Assembly: GCA_002633005.1 (NCBI GenBank)
Contig: NMRA01000254.1
Span: 1 to 62,000 of the forward strand
Length of the DNA stretch: 62,000 nucleotides
From: Phoronis australis
Taxonomy: Eukaryota > Phoronida > Phoronidae
Reading direction: 5' to 3'
The notes below the pieces were generated by a model. It worked only from the letters and a program-made list of their open reading frames with translations, did no database searches and was not told the origin of the DNA. Made by a program: the position numbers and the translations under genes. Within the stretch, counting starts at the first letter, position 1, and each line of letters starts with the position of its first letter. Shown in pieces: positions 1-12,300 of this stretch.

Positions 1-70
1 GTGGAATAGTTGGGTGAGTACGACAACAAGCCGGTTTTATGCTTAGGCGGACGACCATTGGGTTCCCGAG

Positions 71-79
71 TATATAAAA
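71..79 (+). promoter_or_regulatory. TATA box of the distal chimaerin promoter
   Basis: The sequence TATATAAAA lies here. A start about 25-30 bases downstream (near 100) would give a leader with no ATG before position 298. That first ATG sits in a good context (GCACCATG) and begins the distal coding exon. The promoter role is inferred from this arrangement. Confidence 0.45.
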
Positions 80-297
80 CAGTTTAGTCTATCTGAGCTC
101 CGCGTAAACCCGATAGCCGGTGTACTCGAGCACATAATAATACACAATTTTCTTGAGTTCGCACAGACGAAGACAGGGGATTGTCCAAACAATTTCCATT
201 TCCATTTCAAATACAAAGATTAGATCCCCCAACTACCGCCTGTGTCTGTGGAAAGTCTTGCTAAAGTCAACAAAAAGGCATCGGAGACGTTGGCACC

Positions 298-328
298 ATG
301 CTTAGACTCTTTGGTATTTCAATTGCCG
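298..328 (+). CDS. CHN: Chimaerin exon 1a (putative distal first coding exon)
   Basis: The first ATG after the TATA box opens ten codons and ends at a GTGAGT donor in phase 1. That is the phase needed by the acceptor at 9240. The encoded peptide is not conserved enough to recognise, so the call rests on context alone. A second ATG-to-donor unit at 458-476 has the same phase and is an alternative. Confidence 0.5.
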
Positions 329-3300
329 GTGAGTCGTGTGACGGAAATGACATCACACGTCCGACTAATCAGGAAGTCTTGTTATTAATCAAAAGAATGT
401 CATGTTTGGCCCCCGGTGACCCCAATCAAACGCAGGACCAGATCATTACTATTTACTATGGCTAGTCGTAGATCAGGTGAGTTGACAGAATTGCTGAAAA
501 TCGCCTTATCTTTTGAACTTTGCATTGTAAGTTATGTTTGATTTGAACTTGTGTAGAAGTTCAGCCCCCTCTGTCGAGCGTTTTTTGGGATCATGTTCAC
601 CATTCAACGATTTGTTTATAAATGAATCAGCGATTATATCTTTGAGACAGGAGGTTAGTCATCCTTCAACAAGTGAATCAAAAATCACATTCAGTCATTA
701 CTTACAATATCATGACGAGAAATTTCACCTTAGTGTAAGCGACTATAAACTGACCGGTCTCCCGTCACATTGAAACAACTTCAAAATTTTGATTTAGCGG
801 AATAGCCACCACCATTTAGAATATGGTTTTTAGTTGTTCTTTTGTTAGATAGGAGGTGCGCTATGAAAAAAACTCTGATACTGTTAGTGCTTGATACCAG
901 GGTCTTGATGAAGTTGGATTGTCATGGCAGAACATTCATGGTCTACTGAATAACAAACTGGGCACTAGTCAGTTATAATGCCTGGACCCTGATTTAGAGA
1001 ACCAGGCAATCACTGAATAACGGCCGTTATTCAGTCATTGTGGTTCTCTATATCAGGGTCCATTATATCCGATTAGTGCCACAAACTGTCGGTTCTTTGA
1101 GGAGTATGGAACAAGTCGAGACTCGTTTTAAAGCAGTAAGGGTTCTAAATCAAAGCTGTGCTTCTTGGATGGAACGCAGGTGTTTTGTTGCTAGTCGGTG
1201 TTGTTGCCTATGTACTGTATTAACCACTCAACTTGAATACCAGTCGACAGTCATATTGTAAATTGAAAACAATCTAATCATGACATCCATTGGAGTCATC
1301 CCAGAAGTCAAATTCTAGACTTGCCGCACTAGTCCAGTCCTCTGTCAGGCCAGGTCCCTTGGACAACCCACCTTCCAAGGGTGTATGATCTCTTCATGGG
1401 TCAGTGGCCAGTGTTGAGGTAATCACCAAGATCTAGCTGCGTTTTGAACCTTGATCTCTGGCGTAGGAGTTTAGTGTCTTAACCAGTCACCCAGAGACCT
1501 TTATAATTTTGGTGAATCTGCAGTGTCATCATATAAAGGCCTCTCTTAATCACTTACCTGCAAGCCGACTGGTTTAGGCGGCTTTGAGACAAGAGGTATA
1601 GTGTTTCAAACTTGGAACAAGATGATTTTTCTTAATATTATTGCTCACGAAAGTCTTATTATTTGTTAAGGGGCTCCCAATTTTTTGCAACTGTGTAGAT
1701 CATCTAATCATACTTGAAAATGTGTGCTTAATCTTCTTACTGTGAAAAAGTTTTAGAAACTTGTTACGTACAGGAATCCAGGTCAAAGTGGCTCATGTGT
1801 CTAATTTCAAAATGACAATTTTTTGGGAGATACCTCTCTTTGACAACCCTTTTTTTAAAAATTGTATAACATGATAATTTGTGATCCTGATAGAAAGGAG
1901 CTTTGATGATGGCATCAACTGCAACTCATTTCCCGAATTTGAAATTATATGCATCCTTTCACATTTAGGTGCCTCAGTCTTTGAGGGAATCCACTGATGT
2001 TATCACCAGCCACCCTTTTCCTGCTTTTATAAATTATATCCTTTCTTTTTAAGGGTCCAGTCATGGAACCTTTTATAGTTTTGCACTCCTAAGTGAACCT
2101 TTTTATAGAGAAGTAAATCAGAATGGCACCTTTTCGTCTGAAGTTTCGTCAGAAACGGCACTCTTTCTTAAGGAAACTGGTCATTAAAATGACACCCGTC
2201 TGCGCGGCATGTCCAGTAGACCTCTTCCACTAAGAGTACCCTGGGACTGAATTATCCTTAGCAGCACTGCATAACCATGCAGAAAGATTAGTAAACTCAA
2301 AACATTTATTGTCGCAAATACATAATTCAATCAGTGCTTTCCTGTGTTCTAGAATGTCACAAATTTATATGCTTCTCCAGTGTTAGATATCAAACTCTGT
2401 AATGCTAAATTACTTGTTAAAAGATATGTAAGAGTAGTGTTACAAACTCAGTCCTGCAACTGATGCCTTGATGTTGGCTGGCCATAGTCTTCCCTCCTCA
2501 GCATCAAGCGCCATGGTATTCGTTTTTAACGAAAATTGGTGCTTAATGCATTTTGAAAATTCGCCATTATGTACAATCAGAGATGTTTAATACAGTTTAT
2601 GGTCGGGTAATTACACTTAATTGGGTCTTGCTCGCATTGCTCAATGCAGTCATCACAACTGTACCTGACTCCGGCACCGTGTTCTCTTTGATCCTGGTAC
2701 AAGCCGCTCAGAAGGACGAGAGGTGAAAATTCCCGCACATCTTTAGAAAGGCAAGACTTCCTTGTAAGCGTATCATTCACAGTATGTGACAGATCAAGTA
2801 ACGCCAATCCAGAACCAATGACTTCAGGATTTCAAGAAAGAAGTTCCAGTAGAGCAATTCAATGCTTGTACACAAACGTTGGCTCGTCAGAATATATGGA
2901 AACAGATTCTTCAGATATCCCAACTGATCACATAACTATACATGTATACACTAGGACATGCAATGCACAGGCAGTGTCTTCCGATTCTGAACCTTAGATT
3001 ATAGTGGAATACAATGACGAGAGTTCACTTCTGGCTTCCGACATACTGCCACTGGTATATTCAAACAGGACTGAATCAGAGTACAGGTCTTCAGAATTTG
3101 CAGTGACAGAATGGTTTGTCAGAAGAACCAATGGCCACTGATATACTAGATGACTTGTAGTGCAGGCGATTTGTGGAATTGCTGAATTAATCACGGAGAA
3201 TTATTTTCGACACAGCACATTTTTTACGGAGAATGACCCTTCAGTTCAGGCGAACCTGATGTTTTTCACCCAAATAAGTTATTATTTGTTTAACAATCTT

Positions 3301-6300
3301 GAAATTGGTAGTCATATCAATCGGAACCAGACAAAAATAATTTTATTGGACATGTTGATCTATGAAACTCAGAATATGAAATCTGTGAAGATGACGTGTC
3401 TCTGGAATCTGAAGTTCTTATACGAAGCAACTATTTGGTGGCCATATTAGAAAATGGTGGAAGTAATCTTTAGAGTCAAATGCAATGAGTCTCAATGGAT
3501 CCAGAAATCCTACGATGCAATGTTTGTATCAAGACGATACACTAATCTGTTCATGCGAAGTTGTGCGACTCGAAATAGTTTTGGCGGCCATCTTGGAAAA
3601 TGGCAGATGGTGTCACCGCAGCCATACCAAACTACTTCCAATGGATTTGTTGACCCACAGAAGATACGTAAACCTTTTTGAATTTTTACATTCCAGTCTC
3701 GAGTTCAAAGGGTCATATGCAAATCTGGCGGCCATTTTGTCCACCATCTTGAAAAACCAACTTCCGCCACCCCGATTCCGGTAGACTTTTTTCTCACACT
3801 AAAGGGTATGAGAGGATACGATTTATACAATAAAGGCTTCTGTTGCAATTATTTCCGGGTTATCTGTGGAATGACTGGACTAGGTGTATAGTATATTAAA
3901 TTGAGAACTAAAAGTTTTCTATAAGTGGATCATTTTGTGTATTGTTTTTGCATAAATTAAAAGTGCATTTTACCCTGTTTAGCTGGCTGAAAACGAAAAT
4001 TGAATTAGGCCTTTTTCTGTTTTAAAATAGGTCTCGCAAGATGGGATTCTGTTTCCTTACCAACAAGAACATCAAAACAATTAGCGACCCACGGAAATAC
4101 TTTAGAGTTTTTTTGGACCCTAAAATTGTAGAATTCGGAAATGCCGCATGTGTGCATTGCCTGTGACTTGAGTAGACAATAGTGTTAACATTTTTAAACT
4201 CCAATGAAAGCACTTTGGTTAAGAATTGAACATTGACTGCCTAAACTGCTCAAAATGCTGCTTATGGCCAGTCTTCTAGGAGTACTACATAGTTGCTTTG
4301 TTGCAGATTCAGCCTAAATTTATTTATCTTCCTTGTTTAGAGTCACTGTCTTCGTCTCCTCTTATACAAGTCATTAAGATCTCAAATTCGTGTCTAAAGT
4401 CTAACTGGGTAATCACTGATTTATAAGGACTCAACATTTGATGGCACGGGATTTTTTTCATTTTTATGCGTCCACTTATACCTAACATATGAGTGCATTG
4501 CCATCATCTTGTGCAGGCATCGGGCGTGCTCTGCTGATGACAGAAAACGGCGAGTTTCGGACCGATACAATTAACGCTGTACCCCCTAATTTTAGATTTT
4601 TACTTTTGCCTCTGTGTCTTTGGAGTTCCCAGGGTTCCTGGATGGATTTTCAGGTTTTGGAGATGATGACACCTTCCCATTTGCAAACGGATTTGACATA
4701 TGTTGCGCCTCCCAGGAGTGATTTCTATTAATTTTGAGTCTGTTATTGGCGTCCTAAAATTAATAAATGTGTTCCGGCCAGACGATGATTTTCGAACTTG
4801 CCCTAGAAATGTGGTGTGTGCTAGTGACAATTTGGTTTTTTGCGCCCGGAGCTGTATCATCTTTACACCTTGCGGGTCATTGTGAAATTTGACAAGTGTT
4901 CCTGTGAATGCGGCAATGGATGACCGTGTCTTCCAGACAAATTCAACTACTGCAGTATTACATAGTGGTAATTGTAGTTTTTCATTTTACCTCTGTTTCT
5001 CCAGTGTTCATCGACAGATTTTCATGGAATTTGGCAAATAGTTTTCTATTGTGGAGATGTGAGTTCACTGGTTTCAAAGTAATCTGGAAGAACATTATTT
5101 GCAAGTCTTTTGGAAATTGGTAAATTTTAGAGCAAAAATGTTAATTTTATTATTTAACAGTTTTCATTTTCCATTTTACTGGACCGTTTCCTTGCACACT
5201 GTTACTGTTAAAGGTTGTTGACTTCTGTTTAATATCAACATCTTAGTCTTTCTCTGTGTTTGTGTATGATTTCCACTTTACTTTTACAAAACAAGACCAC
5301 TCTCATGGAAAGTTTCAGTAGACAGTACATTAACTGCACACTGTAGATTATTCCGAAGAGCTGGTGACCACAACGATTTTGACTGGTCAGTGTGTTTGTT
5401 GCAGAATAGTTAAGCATACTGTTGCTCAGTGCAAGTATGATGGATCAGTCATTCTAACTGAGCTAATCATTCTGATGGCGGAGTTTATTGACTGATATTC
5501 TCAATGGCTTAACTAAAAGGTCATGGAAAATGTGCACTTAACAATCATAACATTTGTGATTGACTCAATTTTTAATGTTAGCTCTACACTTCCAGAGTAT
5601 GGACCCACCATCCAAATTATTGGGGTGGGTTTAACTCTTGTTTTCAACTCTCCTATGATTCAATGAGAATGCTTACGGACTCATGGCTGAATTTACATTG
5701 GCTACCTGGATAGTGAAATTTTACAGCTTCCAGTACATACTAATTCACTGTTTTAATTGCCACGTGAAATTGGTTGTAATTTTTCCATTTTTTAAACTTT
5801 ACGAGTATGATTGAGAACTTATACGCCATCTAAATGGTGGCCAGTGAAATGATTGGTTGGTGAGTTTACAATGTTGCGTTATGGGATTGAATTCATAAAT
5901 TATGGGATGGATTCACTTTTTTGGTTCCAAAAGCAGATTTTTTTTGCTGCCAGGGCAAGCTTGTGTTTTGGGGTCTATAGAACTTAAACCTGGTTGCTAA
6001 CAATGGGGCACCGGAAAAGCTCCATTGTCACTTCTAACAAAACATATCAACACTAAAGTTTCTTCTATTAAGAACACAGTATGATTGAACGTTGAATTTT
6101 ATATTTACAAAATTTCTGCAAAAAATAATTGCAAAGAAGTTTTATTTCCTGTTATTCTTCCACACGTTTTTGGGTGCTTTAAATGCAGTCATGCATCTGA
6201 CATGGGGCGTCCACTGCTGTATTTCCAAAACTCCTTTATGGATGTTTGTGAAATTTTGCAGACGTGTCTCTATTGTGGATTGGATAGCACGAGTCAATTT

Positions 6301-9300
6301 TGGGACGGTTCCTACGACTGGTGTGCCCCCTAGTGACAATTTTATATTTTTAGGTTTGCCTCTGTATCATTGGGATTTCTTGACGGATTTTTGAATCGAA
6401 TTCCTCCCAAAAAGAATAAAATCATATTCCTAAAAATGAGTTTCATCCCACCCCTACTTTAAACACTCCATCTTGCTTTTGTTTGCGTAAGTCAATCGTT
6501 TTTTGAGATCTGGAAGGGATCGTCCAGTAATCTCTTGTTAGGTGTGTAAAGCCAATGTTAATAAACTTCAACTTGTTTAAAAGTAATTTGTTAAGATTGT
6601 TGTTTTCTATTTTTCAAAGTTAAACCACAACACTAGCTGCATGTGTATGAATGATTACTTGGGCCCAGACCTCAGATCAAATCTCTGAACTGGGGATCAT
6701 CTCAAATTCAGAGTAAAAACTTGCATATAGCTAATCATATGCTGCATGATTCAAGTCCAAATTAAAAAGCTTATTCTAAGCATGTCATGCAGTTGGCCCA
6801 GAAATTGATTAGCGACACCTATATGCTAAAAACCACAAGAGCTAACTTTTGAGAAATTTTAGGGATTGAAATTCCTGTTTTCAGCCATAATGTGTTCCAG
6901 GCTGGAGAATGTTTATGGCAAATTCTGTTCAGGTTTATGTTTTGTTGTTTACAAGTGTGTAAACCAATCCTACCATATAGGCTTGGTAGCAGTAATCATT
7001 TTCCTTTCCTTTGGGGAACCCAGGTATGTGTGTCTTAGCTATCAGATGACCTAGTTTTGAAGTAAGATATATGAGAAGTTTACCTTTACCATCGTTCATT
7101 TCCCTGTGTCATTTGCCTTGAACTAACAGCATGTACCAAGGGATAATCCGTGGTGATCAACAGCCATATTATCTGTCTTTAGAATCGCATAAGGTGGGAG
7201 AGCCTTCATATTGCGTCTTGGATGTTCAGTCTGTGAGGCCACCGCCTCGACCAGGTTTGCAAAATTTGTTGCTTCGGCTGCCCTGCTTAATGGTTGCCTT
7301 TCATGCTGTGTGCTTTTTGTGCTTTTGAAACAAGGCGGGCATGAAACCGTTTCACTTGCTTTTTTGAGACGGTGTTAGTTATATGCTAATTTTTCTTTTG
7401 AAAAACTGAGATGAGAATTGAGAAATGCCGAGTGACATTGAAAGTATCTGATTCACCAAACTTGAGACAAAATTTTGTAGAATGAGTCTGCTTTGGACTT
7501 TGGACTTATCCATAACTGTTTGCTTTAGTTGATCAATTGGTAAATGAAGAATTAGTGTAATTGTAACCTTTTAGTTTAAGTTAAATTTACATTAAGAATG
7601 TTTTGTTTTAGTGGAATTTTGTTTGATGTTGTAAACTGGCTTGGATGCATGTCACTTAACCTATTCTGTTTGCATGTTTCACTGAGTTACAAGAAGTTTT
7701 CAATAAAATTCTAAAATAATTTAATTCTGGAAGCAATTGCTTTGTACTTGCAAGGTTCGTTTTGGTGACGGCTATTTCTGAAGCCAGGGTAGTGTTTACA
7801 CGAATCATAAAGTTTTTTACGAGAAAAGTGAGACACGCAAAACAACAAAAATTCTCGGGTGCTAACATATATTGTCCAGGCATGTAGGTGGACCTGAGGT
7901 GGTTCAGTAGGTGGATCTCGCTAAGAAAACTCAGTGAAGTGTTTTATTGTGTAGCAGTCAGTCACACTCAGTCATACTGTGCTGAGTTTACCCCGTCATG
8001 GCAAAGGTACACCAGACACACTGCATTTGCAGCTGACACGTCCCATAGACTACATACACTTTTCGTTCCCCACCGAAGTAAATCTTCCTCTACACCTATG
8101 ATAACCTTGTATTAATTAGAACAAATGATAGAATGATGTTCTGCACAGCATCAGCACACTAAGTAACTTATGCATATGCGGCATTGTGGGTAAATGGCAG
8201 AGAATCAGTCCGTCTTGAAATAGCTCAGCACCATCCTTATTCTATGGTACGGTTACCCCACAATGCAACACAAGCGCTTGTCGCACTTCTTCTCATGCAT
8301 ATTTACTAGTGACAGCCTCGTTATATCCTATTTGTTATGTAATTCATCACAATAATGAAGGCAGAGTTATGTTGTTGCATTTTGAGATGTAATTCTGACC
8401 CCATCTTGAAGAAATTTGCAGCAAGAACAAATTATACCAGCGCTGGATGCACCATCATAATAAGTTGCTCCTCTGTCGTGTAAACTCCACCGGGCCTGAC
8501 ATTTTGAAAAGTAGGTCAGTTGTGCAATGGATTTTTCTACCTCTATGAGAGAGTAGAATCCAATTCAGGACGGAGGTATTCAGCTGTTGCTGTATTTTGT
8601 GATGTCCTCTTCTCGTTCTTGGTCCTAACTTCTCGTTCTCCGTCCCCTCTTCTTGTTCTTCGTCCCCACTTCTGTTTTCAGGAACATGAAAATATCACAT
8701 GAAACTGCCATTGTTGTTGGTGTTTATTGTGGCTAGTAACCTCTTTGTATTCCTTATTCTCTCCGCCCTTTATCCAAACAACATCTAAAACCACTCCATT
8801 GTGTTCTTTTCCAATGCATGCCAAAGGTGAAACTCATCACCCATTTTCTAACTATGATGTTGGATGTTATTTTTCAAATATCATGTAGATTAAAAGATTC
8901 ATGTTTAGAGAACTCATTTCTCTAAGCAAATAAAAAGCTGATAAGTCTGTGTATACATCCTAATTACATTCTTGTTAAATGGATGTCAGTGTATGTTTGG
9001 TTTTGCGACATACCTAAAGAGGGCGGTGACTACTTTCTGTTCATGACGTATTTTGTACATTGTTGCATTCATGTGCTTATCCTGTTCGTGCAAATGTAAA
9101 ATGAAATGCATTTCACTTTTTTATAGCTTTGNAGTCTTACACTGAGATAATTGTGCCTGGAAGGTGATGTTGTCGAGACATAGATCATTGTCTGGAGACT
9201 CTTACCGCCGTCGTAACCGGGTTTTGTTCTATGTTTCAGTTCGCGTCCAAGATGAGGAACCACAACAGCCCGTATGGAAGACTTATTGTAAGTATTGCGC

Positions 9301-12300
9301 GAGATTTGTTTGTTTTGAATTCCGAATGAGTTAATTGGAGAACTTATGCAAAGTCTTACCAATTTAGGATGTAATTTAGTGGACACTGAAATTTATTTTC
9401 TCATTTTTTCTATACACAGCACCATTTTAATGCTGTACCATACACAAGTTCTGCAACACAGCAACTACCAGACAATATTTTGAAAAGGTAGACATTCAGA
9501 GAACGTAAAAATCCCTGGAGAATTACAAAGCATAATTTTGGCTACTATTTTATCGTAATTAGTGAGATTTTACTGTAGGAAGTTCTTCCATGGTTGTTTG
9601 GTATCCCCCTGATTTACATGTTGAGATGATGACAATTCCCAAGGTGGCACTCTCTTGTGTGGGTTATAAAGATCTTCTCAAATGGAGTTTAGTATTCAGG
9701 ATGTGTTGCACTAGACAGAATGTCACAGATTTAACAACACAAGATGTTGCGTTTTTTAAAACATAGTGCCTTGTATTTAAAAACACTCAACTGCGGGCAT
9801 GTCAAATGAAAACGTTAAGTAGCCTGTCCGTGCCATATTGCATCAGCGCTACAACATGTAAAGAACGACCGATTGTAGTAGTTTTGAACTTTCATCTGTA
9901 ACCAAGGATGAAGTATGTATCTGCCTTTCTGCCTTTTATGGTGTTGTTCGTAGCTGTTTGACTTATCTGAGCATTCTCCCATTGACTTTAACAAAAGTCG
10001 GCAATTACATTTGGCAACTTATGACTTTGGTATGATCTGCGCGATGCTTTTAGTGTATTGTAAGAACTTAATTTACATGTGGTACCATTTAAGGTAAGAT
10101 TTCCGATACTATTTAACAGCTAAGTTTCTTACATAATGTAGTTTGGTGTCACCTAGTTGTTCACCTCGTGTTTTTGTTGTAAATATACCTGAAAATGTCA
10201 TTCGGAAATACTGACGAGTGACCTGTTGATTTTCTGTCTCATGTTTCTCAATTTGGCATGTCTTATGACTGATAACTATGTCAGATAAGTGGCGATATGG
10301 TTGCACATTTGCCCAAATTTGATCAAGAAATTAAAAGGCCTTCTGTCCTGTTGTGACGGTAAACTGTTGCAATTTAGATTTTCTAATAGTGCTTCTTTCA
10401 ACCATATAGATGGGTTCTGGGGGTTCTGGTTAGCTTATCATTCCTTGCCCTGATTTCTAACTGTATCATATTCCAAGAAAGCTCAACCTTGGATTGATTA
10501 GACAAGCTAGCTTGTTACCTAATTGTTTTCAGTTTTTAGTGTGAGAACAGTTCCCACTTTGACCTCATTGATGGTATGGTTTCAGTTTCATTTTCTGAAC
10601 ATGTGACGTTGGAGGTCAAAAAGCCCATGTTAAGTCCTCACAAACATATGATCTTGTTGTTAGATGTGGTGAACTTCCTGGTACATAGAGTTTTGGCCAA
10701 TGACTCTTACTCACTAGAACTTGAGCTTGTGTTGTGGCACCAGTTGGGAAGGGATCATGAAATTCACCTGGTCACGATTCTTGACCAAGTGCAATTTTAA
10801 TTTTTTAAAAGACATAACTTCTTTTTTCCAACCTAAGAAGAAAAATCCAATTTCTATGATACTTGATTGTTCACAAATAGTCTGGTTGTTGTATAACAGA
10901 CGTAACGCCCTGCAGGTAAAGTTTGGAAATGCTTGCTGAGACTTTGGCCAACAATAGTCGCACATGTGCGACTTGGGCATTTTAACTCCTGCAAGCCGAG
11001 TCGCATTGCCCAAAAATGCCCCTTGAGTGACTTACACAGTCACACAATTCATGACATAAGTCATTTCCGATATTGTGGCAGCATAATGAAATACGCCTTG
11101 TCGCTAGTTGGCGGACAGCGCTGTTCTCTTATCACATTCATGTAATGTAGTGAGAAGTCCAACTCTTCATTAATGCTTTGCTACTATGGCAACGGCAAAT
11201 TGCCACTCTTGTGTGGTGAAGTGTTCAAATGATGTGCGCAAAAATGTCCAACGTCTCTGAAATGTTTGTGAATGAATAAATTGTGTTTCGTCACAGTCAA
11301 CTAGGCCTGTCTTGGTCAACAAAATGAGAAACTGGGTCAAGGGAAAGACAGTTGGTGCTCTCAAAATGCTTCAGTGTTGTGTGTGGAATGTTACCTAGTG
11401 GAGTATTGTTAGGATTGTGGCCACATTTACACAATGGGGCGTCGTGTTCTCATCAGGAAATTTTTTGCTTCATTCATGGTGAATTTGCTCTTGACTCAGG
11501 TCTGTAATGAATATTCACCTTTAGTTCTTGAGTTTCAAAGTTTGCCTTTTTAAAGTCCAAGAACCACACGTTGTTAACCTTCGTTACATAGTTAGAAGAT
11601 GTTATAAGGATCAAGAAGTACCTACCCCATATATCTAATACTCAATCCGTAATCGAATAAAGTTTAAATAAACGCACCACTCACGATTCGGACCCGAAGA
11701 ATACACGGCCATTTTGAACTTACCGCAAACCCGGAAGTACAATTCATTCAGGAACCCAGGCTTAGTATACGTCGTCTGTGTGACTGGAGCAGTGTCTGTT
11801 ACCAGCCTGCAAGCGGGGATAAAATAATTGACAGCGTGCCTTAAAGACATAGTTTCACACCAAAACAACTGCTTTTCAACTCAAAGAATAGCATTGCAGG
11901 AGCCCGTTACTTGGACTAGTTACTGTCCGCAGAGCTTGATTAATTAGATAAGCCCAGCAGTAATGACCTTCTCGGACTTCAGCTGAAAACAGACCAGGCG
12001 GTTACATAAGCGTCTGTGATGTAGAGTCCGGAAGACAACTGTGTTGTAGGAATGAACTCGGCTGGTAAACCACAGTCACACGAGGCAGAAACCAACATGG
12101 ATTACGAAAGCTTTAGCGACGAGTCTTCCAACGACGAGGAAATTTTAGAAAATCTTTTGTAACTCTGAAGCGTCGGACACAGACAATATGCACAACGACC
12201 ATCGTGAGCGTGTTCTTGACAACATAAACGGGCCCTGCAGGTTCGAACCAGTGCCTGCAAGTGTCCCGGTCGCTTTGGATGAGAGACAGCAGCGCATCCC

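Noticed and set aside
458-476. Second ATG-to-GTGAGT unit with the right phase as chimaerin first exon
   Set aside because: Possible, but the first ATG after the TATA box is at 298 and also has a good donor. This one was kept only as an alternative.
3160-3784. Overlapping 75-99 codon open frames as a gene
   Set aside because: They lie on a tandem repeat, in different frames, without recognisable domains.
7130-7254. Open stretch with AG before and GT after, possible chimaerin exon
   Set aside because: Its phase does not fit after the 298-328 or 458-476 exons (it brings an immediate stop), the GTTTGC donor is weak and the peptide is unknown. It could only be another first exon starting at its own ATG.
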